Position numbers and translations under genes: made by a program. A model generated the notes under the pieces. It was not told the origin of the DNA. It was given only the letters and a program-made list of their open reading frames with translations, and ran no database searches. Positions 38,028 through 45,831 of a DNA stretch of 64,000 nt are shown in pieces. Source of the DNA: Enterobacter cancerogenus (GTDB taxonomy: Bacteria; Pseudomonadota; Gammaproteobacteria; Enterobacterales; Enterobacteriaceae); assembly GCA_000773965.1 (NCBI GenBank), contig JRUP01000002.1:1-64000 (forward strand), given 5' to 3'. How positions within the stretch are numbered: the stretch's first letter is position 1; each line of letters opens with the position of its first letter.

Positions 38028-38828
38028 TTACTTTGTCTCTTCAGGGACCAGTGCCTGTTGCAGGTGACGCGTCAGGCGACGCGCGGCGAGCGGCTGCGCA
38101 TCTTCTTCGGCTTCACTGAACGCCTGGCTATCAATACGCGATTGTACGCGTACAGTAAAAACGGGTTTAACCAGCGGAATCTGATACCAGCGACTTTGCT
38201 TATCGAGCATACGCTGGGTGCAGCTAATATGTACCACGCGCAGATCGCATCCGGCACGCACCGCGATATTGGCGGCACCGCGTTGCAGCTTCAACGGTTC
38301 ACCATAACGGGTTCGCGTCCCTTCAGGAAAAATCAGGATGGTATCGCCGCGCGCTAAACGCTGCTGGCTATCGGGCAGCAAGGTATCGGCTTCGCTGTTA
38401 ATCAGGTAATCGGCAGATTTGATGACGCCATTAAAAAAAATATTGTGCTGCAGTTCGGCTTTGACCAGACAATCCATTTCCGGAACTACCGAAGCAATCA
38501 TCACATAATCAATTAACGAAGGATGATTGGCGACGATCAGACAGCCGCGATCCTGGCGCAGTAGCTCCGCACCAATGATCTGATAATCGTAGACACCGAC
38601 AAAACGACAAAAGCGCAGGAAACAGCGGAAGCTCCAGGCAATGCTGCTGCGTGCAATCTGACGACGACGCAGGCCATCGCGCTGAATCAGCAACAGCAGG
38701 TTAAACCAGGTCACAGACAGCAGCAGACCGCCCACGCTGAACAGCGTAAAACTCACCGCAGTCATCACCAGTCGCCAGTAAAAGTTGCAGCCAGCACGCC
38801 AGCGCAGCGCTAACGAATTATCCGCCAT
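38028..38828 (-). CDS. apeD: Lysophospholipid acyltransferase family protein ApeD
   Basis: 266 residues from ATG 38828 (MADNSLALRWRAG); an upstream in-frame ATG at 38867 is not preferred. A PlsC-type acyltransferase domain has the catalytic NHPSLID (H-x4-D) near 100 and FPEGTRTRYGEP near 180, and there is a membrane-spanning N-terminus. It may attach an acyl group or the polyene to a lipid. Its start overlaps the end of apeC by 11 bp. Confidence 0.86.
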   Translation of the reverse strand: MADNSLALRWRAGCNFYWRLVMTAVSFTLFSVGGLLLSVTWFNLLLLIQRDGLRRRQIARSSIAWSFRCFLRFCRFVGVYDYQIIGAELLRQDRGCLIVANHPSLIDYVMIASVVPEMDCLVKAELQHNIFFNGVIKSADYLINSEADTLLPDSQQRLARGDTILIFPEGTRTRYGEPLKLQRGAANIAVRAGCDLRVVHISCTQRMLDKQSRWYQIPLVKPVFTVRVQSRIDSQAFSEAEEDAQPLAARRLTRHLQQALVPEETK

Positions 38829-39549
38829 GATGACGCTCCCAGTGCCACAGATGACGTTCACCGGCAATCGTCATTCGTTCGTCACCTTGCAACATCGCCT
38901 GCAGGAATTGCAGACTTTGCGGCAAAGTCTCGGCTGCGGGGCGCGCGGGCTCTGCTGTGCAGTGCCACTCATTGCCGGATTGCAGCAACAAAGCCACCGC
39001 GTAAGGGGCGTTGAAGCGGTCAATTTCGGGTAGCCACGGATGATAATAGGCAGGTACAACGCCGTCAAAATCCACCAGCAGCACCTGTGCGTAGCCCGCC
39101 TGATGTAAAGCCGCAACCTCAAGCAAACCTTGCTGAAAACTGTCCATGCCCGCTGAAATAGATGAAGAAACCAGCGGCTGTCGCGCCGCAATGGTTAAAC
39201 TCCCCACCGCAGAGTTGTGTACGGACATGGCAAAATCGGTCGGAGAAAGCGCCTGCTGATCTTTTAACGCCGTGAGTATGCGCAGATTACGTTCCAGCTC
39301 ACCGTGGCGGCTGGTAAACACAATGGCATCCACCGTTTGACGTGCCAGTAGCGCCAGCCCGCTCTCCACAGCCGCACGGCTGCCCGCACTCAGGCGACGT
39401 GCTGTCATCATCGGCAAAAATTGGGGTTTGGCGATTGGTAGGGTGGCGTCCAACGCGGTTTGCTGTCCGGCCCAATGCTGCCACTCATCGGCAGTGCTGT
39501 GACCTGGTGCAATCGCGTGCCAATCAACCAGGGTGTAAGCGAGTTTCAT
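38818..39549 (-). CDS. apeC: Ketosynthase-like chain length factor ApeC
   Basis: 243 residues, a short ketosynthase-fold protein. The position of the catalytic cysteine reads SVHNSAVGSL with Asn, so it should not condense by itself. It fits the chain-length-factor partner that pairs with ApeO. It is the first gene of the operon on the minus strand: upstream is a 197-bp gap and then a gene with its own start, so the main promoter must lie in 39550-39746. I do not see ApeA or ApeB homologues before it. Confidence 0.84.
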   Translation of the reverse strand: MKLAYTLVDWHAIAPGHSTADEWQHWAGQQTALDATLPIAKPQFLPMMTARRLSAGSRAAVESGLALLARQTVDAIVFTSRHGELERNLRILTALKDQQALSPTDFAMSVHNSAVGSLTIAARQPLVSSSISAGMDSFQQGLLEVAALHQAGYAQVLLVDFDGVVPAYYHPWLPEIDRFNAPYAVALLLQSGNEWHCTAEPARPAAETLPQSLQFLQAMLQGDERMTIAGERHLWHWERHHGG

Positions 39550-39661
39550 ACCTGTATTCTTTCTTCAGCCTCAGGGATGGTCAGATTTTCGCTGTGCGGC
39601 ATCCCTTCCCTGCTTGCGTTCGAGTCCGTCATCCGTCTCATGCGAATGTCGCCGATTAACA

Positions 39662-39682
39662 AGGCGGGCACGTGGCCCGCCT
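39662..39682. terminator. Hairpin between the lipoprotein gene and apeC
   Basis: AGGCGGGC and GCCCGCCT pair around ACGTG, a perfect 8-bp stem in the 39550-39746 gap. A plus-strand T-rich stretch (TTTTCTCTTTC) follows and only a weak T-run exists on the minus side, so it could end transcription from either side of the gap, including the minus-strand lipoprotein gene upstream. Confidence 0.5.
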
Positions 39683-39746
39683 GTTTTCTCTTTCGGCAGC
39701 GTTAGCGCTTTCTTTAAAACATTATGTCAGCGATCACGCATGGCGC

Positions 39747-40136
39747 TTATTTTACGGCCTGAACCGCAAGACGCGTCTGAATACCCTGGTTCAGATTCTG
39801 AATCCAGCGGTTGTAGTTACGATGGATCTGGCCACTGCCCGCTTTCAGATTGGTACTGCTCACGTAATCAATGCGGTAGCTGTTTGCAGCGTAAGTGATG
39901 CGAATGTCGGCCGTATGACCGCGCTCGGACAGCTTGCCGTTCATCACGCCCGGGCCTGCCGGGGAAATCACCCAGTGGTTGGCCGCACCGGCTTCAACAA
40001 TGGCGCGCTGCATTTGACTATCCGTGTAGCTCTGCCCAACGGTCTGGCTCACGTTCTGAATGGGCGCGGTGCGCGGTGCGCAACCCGTCATTAATGCCGC
40101 TGTCACGATTAAGGCAAGCGCCGCTTTTTTATTCAT
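39747..40136 (-). CDS. Small lipoprotein of unknown function
   Basis: About 129 residues from ATG 40136 (MNKKAALALIVTAALMTGC), with AGGAA 4-5 nt upstream; an ATG at 40139 is also possible. The lipobox LMTGC puts an acylated Cys at residue 19. The mature part, with SDSQMQRAIVEAGA-like helix and RITYAANSYRIDYVSSTNL, resembles a small family of enterobacterial lipoproteins; I do not know its role. It lies between the efflux operon and the APE operon with its own promoter region. Confidence 0.72.
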   Translation of the reverse strand: MNKKAALALIVTAALMTGCAPRTAPIQNVSQTVGQSYTDSQMQRAIVEAGAANHWVISPAGPGVMNGKLSERGHTADIRITYAANSYRIDYVSSTNLKAGSGQIHRNYNRWIQNLNQGIQTRLAVQAVK

Positions 40137-40370
40137 CATTTCCTTTGTTTCCCCTGTCGTAGCCAATCACCACAAATGGCGACCGTGTGCGTAATTGAAC
40201 TTGCACTGATCCGTTCAGACTTTGTAAAGCGCGCGAATAATACCACTATATGTAAAGACAAGTAAAAAAAAGCACGAATGACTTAAGCAGCGCCTCATTT
40301 CATGGCAAAAGCAGAAATTGCCGGGTTTACAGCGTAAAATCTGCCGCAAAACCGGCTTGTGGCATGATGT

Positions 40371-41741
40371 TTAGCCCTGCCAGCCGCCGCCGAGCGATCG
40401 GTAAAGATCGATTTGTGCGAGCAACAGAGTGTTTTTCACTGAGACAATATTGAGCTGAGTGTTAAACAAGGTGCGCTGCGCGTCCAGTTCATCCAGATAA
40501 GAGGCATAACCGTTCTGATAACGATTACGTGCGATGCGGTATGCTTCTGTCACATAGCCTTCTTGCTTCTGCAATTCCGTCAGCTGTTCCTCACTGCGGC
40601 GAATGGCATCCAACGCGTTATCCACATCCGAAAAGGCACCGCGTACCACTTTCTCATAGCCATAAAGCGCCTGGTTACGTGCGGCCATCGCCACATCCAC
40701 CTGCGCCGTCAGTGCTTCGCGGTTTAATAGCGGTGCGAGAATGCTGCCGCCAATGCTCCACAGGCGGAAGGGATTGTCGAGTAACTGATGCAGTTGAAAA
40801 CTTTGCAGCGTGCCGGTCGCCGTCAGATTAAGTGAAGGCAATAAATCGGCCTGCGCCGAAGCCAGCGAGGCATCCGCGGCAATCAACTGACGCTGTGCCT
40901 GCACGATATCCGGACGGCGGTTGAGCAGCTGAGACGGCAACAATGCCGGCAGCGTCTGCGGTTTGATATGTTCGAAGTGGCGGGTACGGGCAATCTCGCG
41001 CGGATTCATGCCCACCAGCACGCTGAGTGCATTCTCTTGTTGTTCAATTTGATGCTGTAACTGCGGCACCTGCGCTTTGGCGGTCTGATATTCCGAAGCC
41101 GCCTGCATCCACTCCAGTCGTGAGGTATAGCCAGTTTCAAACTGGCGCTGTGCCAGATTTAACGAGTTTTCACGCGTGGCAAGCGTCGCTTCGGTGACAC
41201 GCAATTGTTCGTCCAGCGCGCACAAACTGAGATAACCGGAGGCCACCGAACTGGCCACCGTTAATTCAGCCGCGGAAGCTGCAGCACGCTGGGCATCCAG
41301 AGACGCTTGCGAGGCAAGAATGCTGTTGCTGCGACTGCCCCAGAGGTCCACATCATAGTTTGCCTGCAGCAGTCCCTGGAAGACGGCATTCTCATACGGT
41401 TGCCCGGTTACTGCCGACAATGCGCGCTGGTGTGTGGCGGCAACCCCGGCGGATAGCGTGGGGAAATTATCCCCCTGCGCAGCACGCAATTGCGCGCGGT
41501 ACTGATCGACCCGTGAACGGGCAATCAGGATATCGCTGTTATGTTGCAACGCCTGGTTCACTAAGCGGTTAAGGTTATCGTCGCCAAAGCGTTGCCACCA
41601 CTGTGCTTCGGGAACTGCCGATGGGCCAACCTGCTGGCGCCAACTGTCCGGGATCGGTAAGGATGACGGGGCTTTTTCCACTTCTGTCGCGCAGCCGCTG
41701 ACCATCAACGTCATCAGCGAGGCGAGAATTAACCGCTTCAT
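40371..41741 (-). CDS. RND/MFS outer-membrane efflux factor (NodT family)
   Basis: 456 residues with a lipoprotein signal (lipobox VSGC, Cys17) and the two coiled-coil repeats of TolC-like outer membrane channel proteins of the NodT type (for example LNRLVNQALQHNSDILIARS, NRYQNGYASYLDELDAQR). It should form the outer-membrane duct of the efflux system encoded upstream. Its start overlaps the end of the HlyD-like gene by 4 bp. Confidence 0.9.
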   Translation of the reverse strand: MKRLILASLMTLMVSGCATEVEKAPSSLPIPDSWRQQVGPSAVPEAQWWQRFGDDNLNRLVNQALQHNSDILIARSRVDQYRAQLRAAQGDNFPTLSAGVAATHQRALSAVTGQPYENAVFQGLLQANYDVDLWGSRSNSILASQASLDAQRAAASAAELTVASSVASGYLSLCALDEQLRVTEATLATRENSLNLAQRQFETGYTSRLEWMQAASEYQTAKAQVPQLQHQIEQQENALSVLVGMNPREIARTRHFEHIKPQTLPALLPSQLLNRRPDIVQAQRQLIAADASLASAQADLLPSLNLTATGTLQSFQLHQLLDNPFRLWSIGGSILAPLLNREALTAQVDVAMAARNQALYGYEKVVRGAFSDVDNALDAIRRSEEQLTELQKQEGYVTEAYRIARNRYQNGYASYLDELDAQRTLFNTQLNIVSVKNTLLLAQIDLYRSLGGGWQG

Positions 41742-42826
41742 GGCGCATCCTTGTGCGGCTCTGCTGCAGTATCAATATTGACTTCAACCGACATGCCGGG
41801 ACGCAATTCTTCAGTATCGCCGAGGATTTGAATACGTACCGGAATACGCTGTGCGATCTTCACAAAGTTACCGGTGGCATTGTCCGGTGAAATTGCACTG
41901 AATTCCGAACCGGCGGCGGGGGAAATAAATTCAACCCGGCCGTCAAAACGCTTGCCGTTCAGTGCATCAACCCGAATCGCCACGGGTAATCCTGGACGCA
42001 CACGTGCCAGCTGTGTTTCTTTCAGATTGGCGATCACCCATTTGTTATCCGGCACCACTGATGTCAGGCGCGTGCCCGCGGTGACATAGGTCCCTTTACG
42101 CACCGACAATTGTCCCAGCTGTCCGCTGTCGGGCGCGATAATACGTGTATTGGCCAGATCGATATTGGCCAGTTCCAGCGCGGCTTTGGCACTGGCTACA
42201 TCGCCTTCCAGGGAACCGCGATTCACGATGACCGTTTGTAAACTCTGCTGCGATACCGCAACCTGCGCATCTGCCTGGCGAAGTTGCGCTTGCGCCTGCG
42301 CGTTAGCGGCACGCGCCGCGTCACGTTCACGCACGGAGAGCGACCCATCGGCCGCCAGATTTTCTACACGCTTCAGGTCAAGGCTGCTTTTCAGCGCCTG
42401 CGCTTTGGCATTCTCCAGCGCAGCTTTATTGCTGAGAATATTGGCTTCCGCACTGCGGCGTTGCTGTTGGTTATTGTTTTGCGCAGCGATTTTCATATCC
42501 AGCTGCGCTTGCGCCTGATGCACGCGCTGGCGATAGATACGATCGTCAATAGTCATCAGTAACTGCCCTTTGGTGACCGGTTGTAAATCCACCACATTCA
42601 CGTCGGTCAGATAGCCGCTAACCTGCGGGCTGATAAAGGTGACCTGCCCGCGCACATAGGCGTTCTCCGTTGACTGAATCGTGCTGGTAAACGGCCACAG
42701 CTGCCAGGCGTATAAAATCACCAATACGCCAACGATCACGATGCCGCTGCCGAAAGCAATGGAAAGAATGCGTCGGCGGTTGGCGCGTTCGCGCTCCGCA
42801 GCCTGAATATCGTCCTGTTGGCTCAT
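41738..42826 (-). CDS. HlyD/EmrA-like membrane fusion protein
   Basis: 362 residues with an N-terminal membrane helix (about 20-45), two lipoyl half-motifs and a long coiled-coil region (about 95-210, rich in AQAQLDMK and AKAQALKSS patterns), the EmrA layout. It would connect the inner-membrane MFS pump to the outer-membrane factor. It overlaps the MFS gene and the NodT gene by 4 bp each. Confidence 0.9.
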   Translation of the reverse strand: MSQQDDIQAAERERANRRRILSIAFGSGIVIVGVLVILYAWQLWPFTSTIQSTENAYVRGQVTFISPQVSGYLTDVNVVDLQPVTKGQLLMTIDDRIYRQRVHQAQAQLDMKIAAQNNNQQQRRSAEANILSNKAALENAKAQALKSSLDLKRVENLAADGSLSVRERDAARAANAQAQAQLRQADAQVAVSQQSLQTVIVNRGSLEGDVASAKAALELANIDLANTRIIAPDSGQLGQLSVRKGTYVTAGTRLTSVVPDNKWVIANLKETQLARVRPGLPVAIRVDALNGKRFDGRVEFISPAAGSEFSAISPDNATGNFVKIAQRIPVRIQILGDTEELRPGMSVEVNIDTAAEPHKDAP

Positions 42827-44502
42827 GAATTCTCCGTCGGGTTTGAAGCTTGCTGACGCTGTTCCGTCAAATTATGGCGTGCCTGACGCCAGTTGATATA
42901 ACGCAGCCGCGTCAATCGCCACAGCACCCACATCAGGGTGATCAGCGCCATCGCGGCAGTCAATAAATAAGTGTCGTTGTAGGCCAGCACGTTAGCCTGG
43001 AGTGTGGCCACAGCTTGTAGCTGGCTGCTGCTCTGCGCGCTGAGCAGAACGTTGTCGGGCAACTGGCTGCTAAACAGTGAACTGTATTGGCTGAGGCGCT
43101 CGATGACATTGGGATCAAGCTGTGACAGCTGATCGCCCAGCAGGCTGGAGTGGTACTTCTCCCGCCACGTCTGGAAGGTGCCGAGTATAGCCGAGCCAAT
43201 CAGCCCGCCCAGATTTTGGCTCATGCCAAACAGCACCACAAAACTCACCAGATTTTTCGGCTGTGTCACCACACCGCCAATCCCTAACAGCATCGCGGGC
43301 GCGAGGAAGAACGCGCTGCTAAAGCCGAGCAAAAACTGACTGACATACAAATTGTTGCCGCGTGTCACTGGGCTGGATTGTGCATCCATGTACGAGGCGA
43401 TGATCATCACCACCAGCGAGGTAACAATCGGCCAACTGAGATGCGTCGGTTTGATGGTCAATGCACTGGCGATCATGCCAAAAATCACCCCAGCGATAAT
43501 CGCTAAAGCCAGGCCACGCATCTGGTCATTCAGCAGCCCAAGCTGTTGCAGGAAGCCCACCGCGCCGGTGTTTTGCTCGGCCAACACAATACGCATCATG
43601 ATCATCACAATGCCCAGTCGTACAATCATGCCGTTGCTTAGCCATCGGGTGTTGATCAGTGGATTGGCACGGTTATGTTCTACCACCACCGCCGCAACAA
43701 TCAGCACCAACGAAAGGGCTAATGAAATACCCAACCACGGCGTGGTAAACCACCACTCGATGCGGCCCAGCGATAGCACGCCGCACAGCAGTGCCATGCC
43801 GGGTGCCAGCAGGATAAAGGTGACAAAATCCATCTTTTCAAAGGCCTTGATACGATCGCCCGGCGGCAACTTCACCACCAAAACACATCCGAGCGCTATC
43901 ATCGCCAGCCCTAACTCAAACAGATAAAGACCGCGCCACTCTTCCAGCTGGAGCAATTCGGTAGAGAACAAACGGGCGAGCGGGATCGCCAACTGCGATG
44001 CGGTGATGCCGATCACCAGGGCTTTGAGTCGGTGTTTCGCCGGCCAGGCCTGAATTTGGTAATAGATACCAAGGGAGCTAAGCGCCGCGCCCACCATCCC
44101 GTGAGCGGTGCGCACAATAATGGCGGAACTGAGATCGTTGGCCAGGATATGGAAGAACGCCACGATGACGTAAAGCACGAGAAAAGCTTCGGTAAACAGC
44201 CGCAGGCCAAACTGCTGACGAAATTTAACCAGCAGCAGGTTGATGGAAATGTTGCCCATCACGTAGACAGCCGGCAGCCAGGCAATCTCATTGCTATAAG
44301 CGCCAAAGGTGCCCTGAAGATTGGTGAGATTGGCCGTCACCAGCGCATTACTGAGCGCGCCGGTGATGGAGATCAGCAGTCCAATAATGCCAAACGCCAC
44401 GCGCTTTGAGGGCGAGTGGATTGGGGTGGAGGGTGAACCCGGCAGCATCGGTTTTTCATGAGGCAGCCATTCACGTTGTGCATAAGGATTGCGTTTTGCC
44501 AC
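42823..44502 (-). CDS. DHA2-family MFS drug exporter (EmrB-like)
   Basis: 559 residues with around 14 membrane segments, the DHA2 class to which EmrB belongs. The N-terminus (MAKRNPYAQREWLPHEKPML) is polar and the first helix begins near residue 35. Together with the membrane fusion protein and NodT channel it forms a tripartite proton-driven exporter. Its substrates are unknown; phenolic compounds are plausible for this type. It follows the marR gene by 2 bp. Confidence 0.88.
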   Translation of the reverse strand: MAKRNPYAQREWLPHEKPMLPGSPSTPIHSPSKRVAFGIIGLLISITGALSNALVTANLTNLQGTFGAYSNEIAWLPAVYVMGNISINLLLVKFRQQFGLRLFTEAFLVLYVIVAFFHILANDLSSAIIVRTAHGMVGAALSSLGIYYQIQAWPAKHRLKALVIGITASQLAIPLARLFSTELLQLEEWRGLYLFELGLAMIALGCVLVVKLPPGDRIKAFEKMDFVTFILLAPGMALLCGVLSLGRIEWWFTTPWLGISLALSLVLIVAAVVVEHNRANPLINTRWLSNGMIVRLGIVMIMMRIVLAEQNTGAVGFLQQLGLLNDQMRGLALAIIAGVIFGMIASALTIKPTHLSWPIVTSLVVMIIASYMDAQSSPVTRGNNLYVSQFLLGFSSAFFLAPAMLLGIGGVVTQPKNLVSFVVLFGMSQNLGGLIGSAILGTFQTWREKYHSSLLGDQLSQLDPNVIERLSQYSSLFSSQLPDNVLLSAQSSSQLQAVATLQANVLAYNDTYLLTAAMALITLMWVLWRLTRLRYINWRQARHNLTEQRQQASNPTENS

Positions 44503-44504
44503 GA

Positions 44505-44936
44505 TTAGATACTTCCCAGTCGAGCCAGCAACTGTTGCAAAACCTTCTCGGTCACTGCCAGCGCTTCCGGATCGATGTCTGCCAGCAACTGTGCGCGCAA
44601 GCTGTCTGCCTGGGTTTTCACTTCAGCAAACGCGACGCTGCCCTGCTCGGTCAACACCAGCAGGCGTTTACGGCGATCCTCTTTCGGCTGCACGCGCGCC
44701 AGTAACTGCTGTTTTACCAGTCGATCTACCAGTGGCACCACGCTCGCTTCTTCCAATCCCAACAGTTGGGCCAGCGCTTTCTGGGTCGGCGGCTCCGTGG
44801 CCGTGGCCACTGTGGCGATGGCCATCCAGCTGCTCATACTTAAGCCACTCTCTTTAAGGCGACGATCGACTGCCAGCCGCCATGCATGTGCCGTAAGATG
44901 TAATAAACGCGAAAAAGGTTGCGGATAGTCACTCAA
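44505..44936 (-). CDS. MarR-family repressor of the efflux operon
   Basis: 143 residues of the MarR winged-helix family: the recognition part QKALAQLLGLEEASVVPLVDRL and the wing RVQPKEDRRKRLLVLTEQG are present. It is the first gene of the efflux operon and likely autoregulates it by binding the palindrome before its start. The inducing ligand is unknown, though phenolic acids are common for the family. Confidence 0.9.
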   Translation of the reverse strand: MSDYPQPFSRLLHLTAHAWRLAVDRRLKESGLSMSSWMAIATVATATEPPTQKALAQLLGLEEASVVPLVDRLVKQQLLARVQPKEDRRKRLLVLTEQGSVAFAEVKTQADSLRAQLLADIDPEALAVTEKVLQQLLARLGSI

Positions 44937-44947
44937 AACGTAGTAGC

Positions 44948-44958
44948 CTAATGATTAG
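44948..44958 (-). promoter_or_regulatory. Candidate MarR operator
   Basis: CTAATGATTAG is a perfect 5+5 palindrome with one central base, 11 bp before the marR start. This size and position fit an autoregulatory operator; the assignment is inferred. Confidence 0.5.
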
Positions 44959-45110
44959 AGACCTAACTAAACAAATGCGTTATTATAAACAAAGTGTCAG
45001 CCTGATGAAAAGTTTGCTTACATTAGCACTGTAGTTCGCGCGCCTCTGCCCTTCCACTCAGTTCTCAAATAGATACGGCCTGCCACAAAGCCTATCCCTG
45101 TACAGCTATT

Positions 45111-45219
45111 TTGTATAAGTTTCGCGTAAATCAACTTATTTAACTCACTGATAAATAATCATAAGCACAAATCCCTCAAAAATATCATTGTACAATTTAG
45201 GGTTCATTGTATAAGTTTA
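45111..45219 (+). repeat. Repeated 12-mer TTGTATAAGTTT
   Basis: The 12 bases TTGTATAAGTTT occur at 45111-45122 and 45208-45219, in the AT-rich gap ahead of the candidate small RNA. The second copy contains the proposed -10 (TATAAG). The first has no well-spaced -35 and may be a relic promoter copy. Confidence 0.5.
45188..45215 (+). promoter_or_regulatory. Promoter of the structured transcript
   Basis: TTGTAC (45188-45193), a 16-bp spacer and TATAAG (45210-45215) form a sigma-70-like promoter. The predicted start is at about 45222, 6 bp before the first hairpin. Confidence 0.6.
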
Positions 45220-45221
45220 CT

Positions 45222-45316
45222 TCCCGTGAGCCAGCGACTGGCTCCGTAACGAATGATGCACTTTGCGTCGCCTCTGAAGGTGTTTTTGGATTTCCACCTT
45301 CAGAGGTGTCTTTTTT
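45222..45316 (+). ncRNA. Candidate small RNA or attenuator leader upstream of the ariR-like gene
   Basis: From the predicted start to the first terminator is about 95 nt. It holds a 5' hairpin (GAGCCAG/CTGGCTC, 45228-45244), a 26-nt single-stranded linker, and a strong terminator: CCTCTGAAGGTG (45271-45282) pairs perfectly with CACCTTCAGAGG (45295-45306), followed by TGTC and six T. The loop contains a GGA. It does not match a small RNA I know. It could act in trans, or be an attenuated leader of the gene at 45423. Confidence 0.55.
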
Positions 45317-45338
45317 GCGTTGGTTGATGAGTTTGGGT

Positions 45339-45368
45339 CTTACGCGCCTGTCCGCGCGTAAGTTTTTT
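45339..45368 (+). terminator. Second intrinsic terminator before the ariR-like gene
   Basis: CTTACGCGC and GCGCGTAAG form a perfect 9-bp stem around CTGTCC, followed by six T. It lies 22 bp after the first terminator and 54 bp before the next start codon. Confidence 0.85.
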
Positions 45369-45422
45369 CATCATGGAACTGAAGGCCAGGTTGCCATCAG
45401 ACCGATCTGAAGGGCTTCATAC

Positions 45423-45680
45423 ATGCAAAACGCCGCCACCAGCAGTGACGCTATCGCTGACTACTTTAAACTCGCCGGTAACAGCGACAGCACCGAGATG
45501 GAAGTATTCGGGCAGATCATCGCTGAAATCCTGCAAGCCGGCATGCCGGTCACCAATAAAGCCATCATCGCTTCGCTGATTAATCGCCTTGAGATGGAAA
45601 GTGATGTGATCCAATTGGATATTTATCGTCATCTTCTCGAACTGGTGGTTAACAAAACGCCTGACGATCTCTCGGTGTAA
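45423..45680 (+). CDS. AriR/YmgB-family biofilm and acid-resistance regulator
   Basis: 85 residues of the small all-helical YmgB/AriR/YcgZ family, dimeric Hha-like proteins that in E. coli repress biofilm and affect acid resistance and the Rcs pathway. The central TEMEVFGQIIAEILQAGMPV and IASLINRLEMESDVIQLDIY blocks fit. The start has GAAGGG about 9 nt upstream. It lies just behind two intrinsic terminators, so its expression may need readthrough or its own promoter. Confidence 0.8.
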   Translation: MQNAATSSDAIADYFKLAGNSDSTEMEVFGQIIAEILQAGMPVTNKAIIASLINRLEMESDVIQLDIYRHLLELVVNKTPDDLSV

Positions 45681-45831
45681 TACCGGATTCCAGGGACGGA
45701 ATCACTCTCTTCTTTGCTCTCCCGCTAGCTTCATCCCTCAATGCCCGCTAACATCATCCGCGTTTAGTGTCCAACTGGTTGCTGCCATGCCGTGACGGTA
45801 TGCGCAAAATAATAAAAGAGCCTGCACATTT

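Noticed and set aside
45207..45410. 67-codon plus-strand frame across the two terminators
   Set aside because: It runs through three perfect RNA stems and two T6 tracts; the region is better explained as a noncoding structured transcript.
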